This document shows, one piece after another, positions 40,844 to 49,999 of a stretch of DNA of 64,000 nucleotides; position 1 is the stretch's first letter, and each line of letters starts with the position of its first letter. The notes beneath the pieces are model-generated. The model was not told the origin of the DNA and did no database searches. It worked only from the letters and a program-made list of their open reading frames with translations. The stretch is from the NCBI RefSeq assembly GCF_008693385.1, contig NZ_CP044067.1:310001-374000 (forward strand). Reading direction: 5' to 3'. The translations under genes and the position numbers were made by a program. Source of the stretch: Cupriavidus pauculus (GTDB lineage: Bacteria; Pseudomonadota; Gammaproteobacteria; Burkholderiales; Burkholderiaceae).

Positions 40844-41917
40844 TCAAGGCGAGATGGCCACCTTCAACACCCCGTCGCGCTGATGCGAGAACAACTCGTA
40901 AGCGTCTTCGATCCGCGCGAGCGGGAAACGATGGGTGACCAACGCGCCCAGATCCACGCGGCCGCTCTCGATCATGGCCATCAGCCGCCGCATGCGCGCC
41001 TTGCCGCCGGGGCACAAGGACGTGACGATGCGATGGTCGCCGAGCCCCGCGGCAAATGCCCCCAGCGGAATGCGCAGATCCTCGGCATAGACGCCGAGGC
41101 TCGACAGCGTCCCGCCGGGCCGGAGCACGCGCAATGCCGCCTCGAAGGTGCCTTGCGTGCCCAGGGCCTCGATTGCCGCGTCGACGCCCCGGCCGCCCGT
41201 CAGGCGCATGATCTCGGAGACCACGTCCACCTGGCGGTAGTCGAGCGTGATATCCGCACCGAGCTGGCGGGCGACGGCGAGCCGGCCTTCGATGCCGTCC
41301 ACGGCAATGACGACCGCGGCGCCACGCAGCCTGGCTCCCGCGGTCGCGCACAGTCCGATCGGGCCCTGTGCGAACACCGCAACGACGTCCCCTAGGCGGA
41401 TATCGGCATGTTCGGCGCCGGCAAAGCCCGTCGACATGATGTCCGGGCACATCAACACCTGCTCGTCGGTGAGCCCATCCGGCACCGGAGAGAGGTTGGC
41501 CTGGGCATCCGGCACGAGCAGATACTCTGCCTGGGCACCGTCGATGGTGTTGCCGAACCGCCAGCCTCCCGCGGCCTTGTAGCCGTGCGCGACGCCCTCC
41601 CCGTCCTGCGCCGGCCAGCCATCCTGGCAGGCGTAGGAGTGAAAGCCCGGGCAGATCGCCCCGGCAATCGCACGTTGCCCTTCTTCATAGCCAGTGACGC
41701 TGCTGCCGAGCTGTGCGATCACGCCCACAGGCTCGTGGCCTACGGTCAATCCCGGTGGCACGGGGTACTCGCCCTTGAGGATATGGACGTCGGTCCCGCA
41801 GATCGTCGTGGTCGTGATGCGCAGCAGCGCATCGTTGGGACCTACCTCGGGTACCGTCTTCTCCCGCAGTTCGATCTTACCGGGTCCGACGAACACTGCT
41901 GCTGCCATGGATGTCAT
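40844..41917 (-). CDS. Zinc-dependent alcohol dehydrogenase
   Basis: The product has 357 residues from MTSMAAAVFVGPGKIEL; ribosome-binding site GGAG lies 9 bp upstream, and the longer frame upstream overlaps the PhaC gene in a shadow register. MDR family landmarks are CGTDVHILKGEYPVPPGLTVGHEPVGVI (catalytic zinc Cys, His, Glu), the PGFHSYACQDG segment, AQGPIGLCATAGARLRGAAVVIAVDG in the Rossmann part, and GVDAAIEALGTQGTFEAALRVLRPGG. The structural zinc four-Cys lobe is reduced, as in a subgroup of these enzymes. It is 14 bp downstream of PhaC on the same strand, hence the last gene of the pat-phaB-phaC transcript. Confidence 0.85.
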   Translation of the reverse strand: MTSMAAAVFVGPGKIELREKTVPEVGPNDALLRITTTTICGTDVHILKGEYPVPPGLTVGHEPVGVIAQLGSSVTGYEEGQRAIAGAICPGFHSYACQDGWPAQDGEGVAHGYKAAGGWRFGNTIDGAQAEYLLVPDAQANLSPVPDGLTDEQVLMCPDIMSTGFAGAEHADIRLGDVVAVFAQGPIGLCATAGARLRGAAVVIAVDGIEGRLAVARQLGADITLDYRQVDVVSEIMRLTGGRGVDAAIEALGTQGTFEAALRVLRPGGTLSSLGVYAEDLRIPLGAFAAGLGDHRIVTSLCPGGKARMRRLMAMIESGRVDLGALVTHRFPLARIEDAYELFSHQRDGVLKVAISP

Positions 41918-41931
41918 GATCGTTTGCTCCT

Positions 41932-43683
41932 TCAGGGTTCCAGCACATAGGCTCCCGGTGCGTCGGCCAGCGCGTCCGCGGGCAACGCTCGCGCCTCCCG
42001 CTGCCCGCTCGCGTGCCCGGCCAGCCAGTCGAACCAGCACGGCCACCACGAGCCTTCATGCAGCGTGGCTTCGGCGAGATACCGGTCGGGATCGCGATAA
42101 CGTGCGCCGGGTACACGCGTGGCCACGCGATACCTGCGGCGCGGGTGCCCGGGCTCCGACACGATGCCGGCGTTGTGGCCGCCGGAGGTCAGTACAAAGG
42201 TGAGTTCGCCGCGCGTGTGCAGATGAAGCTTGTAGGCCGAACGCCATGGCGTGACGTGATCGTGCTCGGTACCCACCATGAAGAGCGGCGCAGCGATGTC
42301 GGCCAGCGCGATGGGCTCGCCCCCGACGCAATACCGGCCCTCGGCCAGATCGTTGCGGAGGAAGAGCGAACGGAGCGTGTCGGCGTGCAACCGGTGCGGC
42401 AGCCGCGTGGTGTCGCGATTCCACGCGATCAGGTCGTTGGGCCTCGCGCGCTTGCCTAGCAGGTATTCCCCCAGCATGCGCGACCACACCAGGTCGCGCG
42501 CGTGCAGCATCTGGAATGCCGTCGTCATCTGGGGGCCGTCCAGATAGCCCTGCCTGCGCATGAGCGCATCGATCGTCGCGAAGGCGCTGTCGTCGATGAA
42601 AAGGCCCAATTCCCCCGGCACTTCGAAGTCGGTGCCCGTGGCGAACAGGGTCACACCGGACAGGTCGTCGCGATGCTCCCGCGCCAGCCATGCGGCCGCG
42701 ATGGCGAGCAGCGTGCCGCCCAGGCAATACCCGGCCGCCTGCACGCGCGCGTCGCCGCATTGCTGGCGCACGACCCGCAACGCTTCCAGCAAGCCGTCGC
42801 GCAGATAGTCGTGCAAGCCCACATCGCGGGCTTCGTCCCCGGGGTTCTTCCACGACACCATGAATACCGTGTTGCCGCGGGCCACCGCATGCCGTACGAG
42901 CGAGTCGGCGGGTTGCAGGTCGAGGATGTAGTACTTCATGATCCACGACGGGACGATCAGCAGCGGCTCCGTCGCCACGCTTGCGGTCGTCGGCGCGTAC
43001 TGGATCAGCTCCATGCGGTCGTTACGGAAGATCACCTTGCCCGGCGTGATGGCGACATTCCTGCCCACCACGAAATCCGGATTGCGGCGCTGTGCGGGAA
43101 GGTGGCACACCTGCGCGACGGCATCCTCGACGTCTTCGAGCCAGTGACTTGCGCCCTGCACGAAGTTGCCGCCGAACGTATTCGCGGTGGCCGCCAACAC
43201 GGCTGGGTTTAGCCACCAAAGGTTACTCGGCGAGGCCAGGTCCAGCCACTGGCGCGCGCAGAAGGACGCCAGCCGCTGATGATGAGGCGATACGCCGTCG
43301 AGTTCGGACGTCAACGCCTGCCAGAACGTCTCCTGGCGGAGGAACGCGTCCCGCCAGACGCACCATGGCCACTGTTGCCATGCCGGTCCCGCAAAGCGGG
43401 GATCGCCCGCGATGGCTTTGCGCTCAGCGAATGGCGGCTGCGCCCAGTCGTCAAGCGTACCCGCGCACCATTGCCCTGCCACCTTCCCCTGTCGGCCCGG
43501 AGAGACGATCAGGTGCAACGCCCAGTCGGCCCAGGCCAATGCCAGCGAGGCGATGGAGATGCCGCCCGTCGTCGCCGCGAGCGCCGCCCGTATGTCCTGG
43601 TCCCAGCGCGCGTAGGCGTCAGGGAGCACGGGCGCCTGACAGGTGGCGGGAAGAGACACGGCGGGGAGTGGTTCGCGCTTCAT
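41932..43683 (-). CDS. phaC: Polyhydroxyalkanoate synthase (PhaC, class I-like)
   Basis: The product has 583 residues, close to the 589 of the Cupriavidus necator enzyme. The catalytic triad can be placed: C320 in the lipase-like box GYCLGG, D475 in GTEHDHVTPW and H503 in TSGGHNAGIV. The N-terminal non-catalytic region and the LLIVPSWIMKYYILDL stretch before the active site are typical. It polymerises (R)-3-hydroxyacyl-CoA into PHA. The gene overlaps the PhaB gene by 4 bp (ATGA), so synthesis and NADPH-dependent monomer supply are coupled. It may be a secondary PHA synthase rather than the housekeeping one, because this block is linked to stress and FNR-like regulation. Confidence 0.9.
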   Translation of the reverse strand: MKREPLPAVSLPATCQAPVLPDAYARWDQDIRAALAATTGGISIASLALAWADWALHLIVSPGRQGKVAGQWCAGTLDDWAQPPFAERKAIAGDPRFAGPAWQQWPWCVWRDAFLRQETFWQALTSELDGVSPHHQRLASFCARQWLDLASPSNLWWLNPAVLAATANTFGGNFVQGASHWLEDVEDAVAQVCHLPAQRRNPDFVVGRNVAITPGKVIFRNDRMELIQYAPTTASVATEPLLIVPSWIMKYYILDLQPADSLVRHAVARGNTVFMVSWKNPGDEARDVGLHDYLRDGLLEALRVVRQQCGDARVQAAGYCLGGTLLAIAAAWLAREHRDDLSGVTLFATGTDFEVPGELGLFIDDSAFATIDALMRRQGYLDGPQMTTAFQMLHARDLVWSRMLGEYLLGKRARPNDLIAWNRDTTRLPHRLHADTLRSLFLRNDLAEGRYCVGGEPIALADIAAPLFMVGTEHDHVTPWRSAYKLHLHTRGELTFVLTSGGHNAGIVSEPGHPRRRYRVATRVPGARYRDPDRYLAEATLHEGSWWPCWFDWLAGHASGQREARALPADALADAPGAYVLEP

Positions 43684-44426
43684 TGCATGTGCTGCCCACC
43701 GTTGATGGCCAGGTTCGCGCCGGTCACGAATGCGCCATCGTCGGAACAGAGGTAGGAGATCAGGGCCGCCACTTCCGACGGCTTGCCGAGCCGGCCGACC
43801 GGTATCTGCGGAAGAATTTTCTTCTCGAGGATGTCCGCCGGAACCGCCCGTACCATGCTGGTGTCCAGATAGCCCGGCGATACGGTGTTGACCGTGACGC
43901 CGTGCGATGCCATCTCCAGCGCCAGCGCCTTGGTGAATCCATGCATGCCGGCCTTCGCGGCGGCATAGTTGGCCTGCCCGAAGGCGCCGCGGGACGCATT
44001 GACGGACGAGATATTGACGATGCGTCCCCATCCAAGGCTTGCCATGCTTTCGCACAGCGGCCGTGTCATGTTGAACACCGAATCGAGGTCGGTGCGGAGC
44101 ACGGTGGCCCAGTCTTCCTGCCGCATCTTTCGCAGCTGGGCGTCGCGGGTAAGCCCTGCATTGTTGATCAGGACCGAGACCGGTCCGATCTCGGCCACGA
44201 CGCGTGCCACGCACTCCTGGCACGACGCGAAATCGGCCACATCCACAGCCACCGAGGCGAACGCGCGGCCGCCCTCACGATGCGCGGCGAGCCAGCTGGC
44301 CACGTGGTCGTTGGCGATGGAATGCGTGACGACCACACGCAGCCCGTCGTCGTGGAGACGCGTGGCAATCGCTTCGCCCAGTCCGCCCATGCCGCCGGTC
44401 ACCAGGGCAATACGTTCCGGATTCAT
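43680..44426 (-). CDS. phaB: Acetoacetyl-CoA reductase (PhaB-like SDR)
   Basis: The product has 248 residues. SDR motifs are TGGMGGLGEAIATRLHDDG (cofactor loop, TGGMGGLG is typical of PhaB), NNAGLTRD, ISSVNASRGAFGQANYAAAKAGMHGFTKALALE (catalytic Ser/Tyr/Lys) and VNTVSPGYLDTSMVRAVP. It reduces acetoacetyl-CoA to (R)-3-hydroxybutyryl-CoA with NADPH. It overlaps PhaC and the Pat gene by 4 bp each, giving one tightly coupled operon. The TRDAQLRKM segment resembles the substrate-binding stretch of C. necator PhaB. Confidence 0.9.
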   Translation of the reverse strand: MNPERIALVTGGMGGLGEAIATRLHDDGLRVVVTHSIANDHVASWLAAHREGGRAFASVAVDVADFASCQECVARVVAEIGPVSVLINNAGLTRDAQLRKMRQEDWATVLRTDLDSVFNMTRPLCESMASLGWGRIVNISSVNASRGAFGQANYAAAKAGMHGFTKALALEMASHGVTVNTVSPGYLDTSMVRAVPADILEKKILPQIPVGRLGKPSEVAALISYLCSDDGAFVTGANLAINGGQHMQ

Positions 44427-47098
44427 GCGGTACCTCCTTCGGGGCTGTTTGCCGGCCGCAGCCGGCGCAGCAGACGTGTCACGTCCGCATCGGGTGCGGT
44501 TTCGAAGCCAAGAGAGCGAGCCAGCCCCAGCATCGGCTCGTTCGCGCGAGAGGTCATGCCGTAGAGGGCGCCCGTGCCGTGCGCCCGGCTATAGGCAATC
44601 ATCGCGGTCAGCAGGAGCCTGCCCAGACCCTGGCCCTTGCAATCGGTGCGCACGCACACCGCGAACTCCGCGCGCTCGTTGTCCGGATCGGCCATCGCGC
44701 GGCACTCGCCCAGCAGTTCGGCGGGCCTGCCTCCGCGCGCGGAGCGCTCGATCACGAAGCACATCTCGCGCGCGTAATCGATCTGGGTCATCCGCGCGAG
44801 CTGGCTGTGCACAGGATGGCGCAACATGCAGAAGTACCGCGCGTGCATGTCCGCGGGGCTGAGCGCTTCGAGGAAGGTGCGATACGCACGCTCGTCGTCC
44901 GGTCGCACGGGCCGCAGCCGCAGGGTTTCTCCGTGCCACGTCAGGTCGCGTGCCAGATGTGCCGGATATGGCAGGATCGCGAGCCGCGCGGTCGGATCGC
45001 CTCCCGCATGCCGGATCACGATACGGGCATCGAGTGCCATGACCCCCTCGGCGCTTGCCACGAGCGGGTTGATGTCGAGCTCGGCGATGCCATCCAGCTC
45101 GCACGCCATGCGCGAGACGGCCATCAGCACGTCTTCGAGCGCGGCGCTATCGATGCCCGGGACGTCGCGGTAGCCCGGCAACAAGCGTGCGATCCGGGTA
45201 CGCGAAACGAGGTCGGCTGCCAGCAGCCGATTGAGCGGCGGCAGCGCGACGGCGCGATCCGCGATCCGTTCGACCGCCGTGCCGCCATGTCCGAAGAGCA
45301 CGACCGGTCCGAACACCGGATCCGACGCGATGCCCACGATCAGCTCGAAGGCGTGGGTGCCGTGCGCCATGCGCTGAACGGTGAAGCCATCGACGCGCGC
45401 GGCCGGTGCCAGCCGCGCCACGGCCGCACGCATCGCCAGCGCCGCCTCCCGTATCTGCTCGGCCGACCGTAGCCCAAGCGCCACCCCGCCCACATCCGAC
45501 TTGTGCGAGATATCGGGCGATGCAATCTTCAACGCCACAGGAAAGCCGATCGCCTCCGCCACCACCGCCGCTTCGCGCTCGTCGCGCGCGCTTCGCGTCG
45601 TGGCCACGGGGATCCCGTAGGCCTCGAGCACGCGCGCCGCGATGTCGGCCGGCAGTTGCCGGTGTCCCGCCGCCACCGCGTCGGCAATCCATCCCCTGGC
45701 GGCGACCCGATCGGGTGCGAGTTCAGGCGCGGCGGGTGGCGTCTGCATCAGCAGCTGGCGATGTCGTGCCTGCGTGACGACTTGAAGAAACCCACGCACG
45801 GCCTGCTCGGGCGTGCCGTATTCCGGCACACCGGCGTCGCGGCACATGCGGCGCGCCTCGCGTACGGCGTCCGCGCCGAGCCAGGACGTCAGGACTGGAA
45901 GACGCCCCGCCCCACTGTCCACGACGGCGCGTGCGATGGCGTCGCTGGCCACGATTGCCGTCGGTGCATGCAGCATCAGGACGGCATCGACCTCCGCGGC
46001 GTCCTGCAGGATGCGTAACGTATCCGCGTAACGCTGGACCGGCGCGTCGCCGATGATATCGATGGGATTGGCGCGTGGCCACGTCGCCGGCAGCACGGCA
46101 TCCAGCCGCGCCACGGTGTCGGCGCCAAGCAACGCGAGTTGCCCGCCCGCGCGTACGAGCGCGTCCGTGGCCATGACGCCCGGGCCACCCCCATTGGTCA
46201 CGATCGCCAGTCTTTCTCCGGCTGGCTGCCGCGCGCGCGCCAGGGTCTCCACGGCATCGAACAGTGCCTCCGTGCTCTCGACCCGCAGCATGCCGGCCCG
46301 CTGGAACACCGCGTCATACACGTCGTCCGCGCCAGCCAGCGCGCCGGTATGGGACGCCGCCGCATGGGCCGACGCCTCGGTGCGTCCGGCCTTGATCACG
46401 ATCACGGGCTTGTTGCGGGCGGCGGCGCGAGCCGCCGACATGAACTTGCGGCCGGCACGCACCGCCTCGATGTACAGCAGGATCGCCGATGTGTCGGGGG
46501 CGGCGGCGAGGTAGTCGATGACGTCGCCCACGTCCACATCGGCGCTCTCCCCGAGCGAGACGACATGCGAAAAGCCGATGCCCTGCGCGTTGGCCCAGTC
46601 GACGACGGCAGTAAACAACGCGCCTGACTGCGACACGAATGCCAGTCTTCCCGGCAAAGCCTCCGTATGGGCAAAGCTGGCATTCATGTGGAGGCGCGGC
46701 ACCATGAGGCCCAGGCAATTGGGGCCGAGGACGCGCAGCAGGCCCGGTTTGGCCGCGTCCAGCATGGCCTGCCGGTCCGCCGCAACGAGTCCGGCTGTCA
46801 ACACGGCCGCCGCCTTGCATCCGCGTTCCCGCAGCTCGGCGATGAGTCGTGGAACGGTCGAAGGCGGTGTGCAGATGATGGCCAGATCCGGACAGGCCGG
46901 AAGTTGCCCGACGCGCGCATGACAGGGCATGCCGTCGAGACGATCGAGGCGCGGGTTGACGGCATGGAGCGCTCCCGCAAAGCCGCCATGCCGCAGGTTG
47001 TTCCACACCGTCGTCCCCACGCGGCCCGGGCGGTCGCTTGCGCCAATGACGGCGATGGAGGCCGGCTGGAAGAGATGTTCGAGGTTGCGGATCGTCAT
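44423..47098 (-). CDS. Pat/AcuA-type protein lysine acetyltransferase with acyl-CoA synthetase (ADP-forming) domains
   Basis: The product has 891 residues from MTIRNLEHLFQPASIAVIGASDRPG. The CoA-binding domain (residues 1-~135), the succinyl-CoA ligase-like domain (SQSGALFTAVVDWANAQGIGFSH, ~160-450), the ATP-grasp part (IPVATTRSARDEREAAVVAEAIGFPVALKIASPDISHKSDVGG, ~500-700) and a C-terminal GNAT domain (LRPVRPDDERAYRTFLEALSPADMHARYFCM, CKGQGLGRLLLTAMIAYSRAHG, ~730-890) occur in the order seen in PatZ/YfiQ. Such proteins acetylate acetyl-CoA synthetase and other targets. Overlap with PhaB couples acetyl-CoA handling and PHA synthesis. An FNR-like box TTGAT-CCAG-CGCAA is 62 bp upstream. Confidence 0.85.
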   Translation of the reverse strand: MTIRNLEHLFQPASIAVIGASDRPGRVGTTVWNNLRHGGFAGALHAVNPRLDRLDGMPCHARVGQLPACPDLAIICTPPSTVPRLIAELRERGCKAAAVLTAGLVAADRQAMLDAAKPGLLRVLGPNCLGLMVPRLHMNASFAHTEALPGRLAFVSQSGALFTAVVDWANAQGIGFSHVVSLGESADVDVGDVIDYLAAAPDTSAILLYIEAVRAGRKFMSAARAAARNKPVIVIKAGRTEASAHAAASHTGALAGADDVYDAVFQRAGMLRVESTEALFDAVETLARARQPAGERLAIVTNGGGPGVMATDALVRAGGQLALLGADTVARLDAVLPATWPRANPIDIIGDAPVQRYADTLRILQDAAEVDAVLMLHAPTAIVASDAIARAVVDSGAGRLPVLTSWLGADAVREARRMCRDAGVPEYGTPEQAVRGFLQVVTQARHRQLLMQTPPAAPELAPDRVAARGWIADAVAAGHRQLPADIAARVLEAYGIPVATTRSARDEREAAVVAEAIGFPVALKIASPDISHKSDVGGVALGLRSAEQIREAALAMRAAVARLAPAARVDGFTVQRMAHGTHAFELIVGIASDPVFGPVVLFGHGGTAVERIADRAVALPPLNRLLAADLVSRTRIARLLPGYRDVPGIDSAALEDVLMAVSRMACELDGIAELDINPLVASAEGVMALDARIVIRHAGGDPTARLAILPYPAHLARDLTWHGETLRLRPVRPDDERAYRTFLEALSPADMHARYFCMLRHPVHSQLARMTQIDYAREMCFVIERSARGGRPAELLGECRAMADPDNERAEFAVCVRTDCKGQGLGRLLLTAMIAYSRAHGTGALYGMTSRANEPMLGLARSLGFETAPDADVTRLLRRLRPANSPEGGTA

Positions 47099-47159
47099 GA
47101 GCGAACTCGGGAGGGTGCGGGGTATGCCATCCAGCATAGAAAGCCCGCGTCGCGCGTCA

Positions 47160-47173
47160 TTGATCCAGCGCAA
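47160..47173. promoter_or_regulatory. FNR-like box TTGAT-CCAG-CGCAA
   Basis: The left half-site is an exact TTGAT; the right half CGCAA matches ATCAA in three of five positions. It is 62 bp upstream of the Pat/phaB/phaC operon. The same variant (TTGAT-ACAG-CGCAA) occurs at 54663. Confidence 0.55.
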
Positions 47174-47256
47174 TGCCCGGTGACAGGCGCCTGCCACTAT
47201 GAAACTGCGGGCGGCGTCTGGCCGTCCCTTTTGACCGAGGAGCTTCCTATGAGGAG

Positions 47257-47979
47257 CTACACGAGCGCCAATGCCTCCACGTCGAACAGTTCCACGCGTT
47301 TGCCGTCGACGTGGAGCAACCCCTCGCGCTGGAACCGCGAGAATGCGCGGCTGACCGTTTCCAGCTTGATGCCAAGGTAATTGCCGATCTCCTCGCGTGT
47401 CATGCGTAACGTCAGGCTGCGTGGCGAATAGCCGCGTTGTTGGAGACGCCGCGAGAGGTCCACGAGGAAGGCGGCGACGCGCCGCTCCGCGGACATACCG
47501 GAGAGCAGCGTCATCTGGCGCGATTCCCTGACGATCTCGGTGCTGAGCAGGCGATGGAACTGGTGCTGCAACGGCTTGAGCTCCCGGCACAATGCCTCCA
47601 TCGGCCCGAATGGAATCACGCAGACCGAACTGTCTTCGAGCGCGATCGCATCGCAGTCGTATGCGTCGGTGCTGATCGCCCCCAGACCGAGCGTTTCGCC
47701 GGCCATGAAGAAGCCCGTCACGTGCTCGCCGCCGCAGGTATCGCTGGTGACAGTCTTGACGCTACCAGATCGCAGCGCGTAAAGACTCCGGAAATGATCG
47801 CCGGCGCGAAACAACCGCTCGCCGCGATGAACCATCCGCCAGTGGCTCACGACGGCCTCCAGGCGTCCCACATGATCGTCGTCGAGACAACTTGCCATAC
47901 ATAGGTTCCGTAGCCCGCAGCCCGAGCAGTGCGCCTTCGATACCTGCTCGCGTACGTGTACCTCGCATACCTGAAGCAT
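47257..47979 (-). CDS. fnr: FNR/ANR-type oxygen-sensing Crp-family regulator
   Basis: The product has 240 residues. Cysteines C18, C21 and C27 (HCSGCGLRNLC) and C120 (DSSVCVIPF) match the four 4Fe-4S ligands of E. coli FNR (C20, C23, C29, C122). The recognition helix includes E207, S210 and R211 (LETVSRAF), corresponding to FNR E209/S212/R213 that read TTGAT-N4-ATCAA. So this protein should sense low oxygen and activate genes with such boxes, several of which lie in this window (35645, 40817, 47160, 49305, 54663). An effector-domain landmark is GETLGLGAIST. Confidence 0.92.
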   Translation of the reverse strand: MLQVCEVHVREQVSKAHCSGCGLRNLCMASCLDDDHVGRLEAVVSHWRMVHRGERLFRAGDHFRSLYALRSGSVKTVTSDTCGGEHVTGFFMAGETLGLGAISTDAYDCDAIALEDSSVCVIPFGPMEALCRELKPLQHQFHRLLSTEIVRESRQMTLLSGMSAERRVAAFLVDLSRRLQQRGYSPRSLTLRMTREEIGNYLGIKLETVSRAFSRFQREGLLHVDGKRVELFDVEALALV

Positions 47980-48127
47980 CGCCTACCCCTTCTTATCAAG
48001 GGCCATGTGTTGCCATGGCTCCCGGCGCCGCGCGCCTGCCCACCAACCATGCGGGAAGTATGGTCCGAGGATACAGGCCCGGAAATCAGGCTTTGCTGAG
48101 CCGCACGTCGGGCACATGGAAGGGTTT

Positions 48128-48145
48128 TGTCAGGGGAACCTGACA
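48128..48145. promoter_or_regulatory. 18-bp palindrome TGTCAGG-N4-CCTGACA
   Basis: This is a perfect 7-4-7 inverted repeat in the 182-bp gap between the FNR gene start (47979) and the end of the alcohol dehydrogenase gene. It lacks a T-tract on either side, so it is not a normal terminator. It could be an operator for the FNR gene or a short 3' hairpin of the dehydrogenase mRNA. Confidence 0.45.
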
Positions 48146-48161
48146 CGCCGTGCCGACAACG

Positions 48162-49217
48162 TCACGGCGCTGGCGGAGCACCCCGGGTTGACATGCCGTC
48201 CCCGCTGACCCGCAGTACGGCGGCGCCCGCGATGCGACCGGCGCGGAGATCCGCAAGCGCGACATTCGCGTCCTCGAGCGGATAGGGTGTGGCATGGACA
48301 TGGAGGCGCGTCCTGGTTGCCGCGCGCATGAGCCCGATGCCGTCCGCCCGCGTCAGGTTGGCCACGGACACGAGGCGCCGCTCCTCCCAGAGTAGCCGGT
48401 AGGGAAACGCCGGGATGTCACTCATATGGATCCCGCCGCAGATCACGATGCCGCCCTTGTCCACCGACTCGAGCGCGCGGGGGACCAGATAGCCGGCCGG
48501 CGCAAAGATCAGCGCGGCATCGAGGCGTTCCGGCGCGGGATCGTCGCTGCTTCCCGCCCATTCGGCGCCGACATCCCGAGCCAGCTGGCGGGCACGGTCA
48601 TCGTCGGCCCGCGTGAACGCGAACACGCGGCGCCCTTCCGACACGGCGATCTGCGTGACGATATGGGCCGCGGCACCGAAGCCATAGATGCCCACGCGCC
48701 TCGCCGCGCCCGCCATCCTGAGCGACCGGTAGCCGATCAGCCCCGCGCACATGAGGGGTGCCGCCTCCACGTCGTCGTAGGCATCCGGAATACGGAAGCA
48801 GTACGCGCTCTCCGCCACCACATAGTCCGCGTAGCCGCCATCGCGTGTATAGCCGTGAAAGGCGGCGGCATCGCACAGATTCTCGTGCCCATCGAGGCAA
48901 TACCGGCAGTGGCCGCAGGTGTGACCGAGCCAGGGCACGCCGACCCGCATCCCCAGGCGCAAGTCCCTGACGCCGGCACCCAGCGCATCCACGTAACCAA
49001 TGATTTCGTGTCCGGGAATGAGCGCCGGCTTCGGTGTCGGCAGTTCCCCGTCAATGACGTGCAGATCGGTGCGACAGACGCCGCATGCGGCGACAGCGAT
49101 CCGCACCGCACCGGGGCCAGGCTCGGGAATCGGCATCCGTCGCAGCGACAGGCACGGATCGTGGCCGTCGAATACCGCTGCCCGCATTGTCCGGGAATGT
49201 TCGGTGGAAGATGCCAT
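48162..49217 (-). CDS. Zinc-dependent alcohol dehydrogenase (AdhA-like)
   Basis: The product has 351 residues. Catalytic zinc ligands are C46-type GVCRTDLH, GHEIIGYVDALG and the later His; the structural zinc lobe has the four cysteines in CGHCRYCLDGHENLC. The Rossmann loop GIYGFGAAAHIV and the CGGIHMSDIPAFPYRLLWEERRLVSVANLTR segment fit the AdhA/AdhP group that reduces aldehydes. The start at an ATG with MASSTEHSRTMRAAVFDG could be shorter (MRAAVFDG). An FNR-like half-box lies 88 bp upstream (49305-49318). The gene is separated from FNR by a palindrome. Confidence 0.87.
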   Translation of the reverse strand: MASSTEHSRTMRAAVFDGHDPCLSLRRMPIPEPGPGAVRIAVAACGVCRTDLHVIDGELPTPKPALIPGHEIIGYVDALGAGVRDLRLGMRVGVPWLGHTCGHCRYCLDGHENLCDAAAFHGYTRDGGYADYVVAESAYCFRIPDAYDDVEAAPLMCAGLIGYRSLRMAGAARRVGIYGFGAAAHIVTQIAVSEGRRVFAFTRADDDRARQLARDVGAEWAGSSDDPAPERLDAALIFAPAGYLVPRALESVDKGGIVICGGIHMSDIPAFPYRLLWEERRLVSVANLTRADGIGLMRAATRTRLHVHATPYPLEDANVALADLRAGRIAGAAVLRVSGDGMSTRGAPPAP

Positions 49218-49304
49218 GTCGCGCTCCTGCCCGAGGCATATGCGCCGTTATCGCACTGGACGCCAGCGCCGTCAACGCGCCGGCCCCTGCAATGTTCGTG
49301 ACCT

Positions 49305-49318
49305 TTGACCTGCCTCAA
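49305..49318. promoter_or_regulatory. FNR-like box TTGAC-CTGC-CTCAA
   Basis: TTGAC at 49305-49309 and CTCAA at 49314-49318, with four of five base pairs matching. It is 88 bp upstream of the alcohol dehydrogenase start. Weaker than the boxes at 35645 and 40817. Confidence 0.4.
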
Positions 49319-49443
49319 CCTGCATGTCGCGCAGCATCCTAGAGTCAAACCACCTTCCCGCATCGAGGCAGACATGGACATCGTCAGCCTGGTCGTTTGT
49401 CTCGACGACAGCCGTCCCACGACTTTGGCTCCCGCCCAATCGG

Positions 49444-49842
49444 CTATGTGGACTCCCCTTTTTTCGAGAGCAATTCTCTGGCCATCTGTATTGCCTGCTC
49501 ACGTGAAGCAGCAAGAAACAGCGGGTAGCCCCAGAACTTGGCGAAGACGACCGAAAATGCTTTGAAGCCCAGACGTTTTGCCTGGTTGGTTTCGATCAGG
49601 ATCATGCCCAGCACAAGGTTTTGCAGTTCGGCCTTGTGCTTCTTCATCCAGAGCGCGGTGCGCTTCCTTTCTTCCGGCGGGTGCTCATGGTTTTCCGCAG
49701 GCGCGGTATCGGTCAGGAGAACGAATGGCTGCCCGCGCCGCAGATTCGCTTCGAACTCTGCAAAGTCCTTTTCGTGGTCGTGTCCGGGTTCTTGCGTCAG
49801 ACTCATCCAGACCAGAGGGAAGTCGGTACTATTCATCGACAT
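49444..49842 (-). CDS. Hypothetical protein downstream of siderophore receptor
   Basis: The product has 132 residues from MSMNSTDFPLVWMSL with a good ribosome-binding site (AAAGGAAA). It includes QEPGHDHEKDFAEFEANLRRGQPFVLLTDTAPAENHEHPPEERKRTALWMKKHKAELQNLVLGMILIETNQAKRLGFKAFSVVFAKFWGYPLFLAASREQAIQMARELL. This looks like a cytosolic alpha/beta protein; similar small proteins are often found next to TonB receptor genes, but I cannot name a function. It lies 157 bp after the receptor gene on the same strand. The frame upstream of 49842 is not family-like. Confidence 0.65.
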   Translation of the reverse strand: MSMNSTDFPLVWMSLTQEPGHDHEKDFAEFEANLRRGQPFVLLTDTAPAENHEHPPEERKRTALWMKKHKAELQNLVLGMILIETNQAKRLGFKAFSVVFAKFWGYPLFLAASREQAIQMARELLSKKGEST

Positions 49843-49999
49843 GTCTGTTTCCTTTATTTTTGAAAGGTGCCAAAGAGTGCGGCACCGGCGGCTGTCGTCA
49901 ACCAGGACAAGGCGACCTTGTCTGGGCTGGCGGAAGGTAGAGAGGGGGGAAGGGTCATAGGCGCTCGTCCTGATCGTCATGGCTTTTTGCGTCGGGCAG

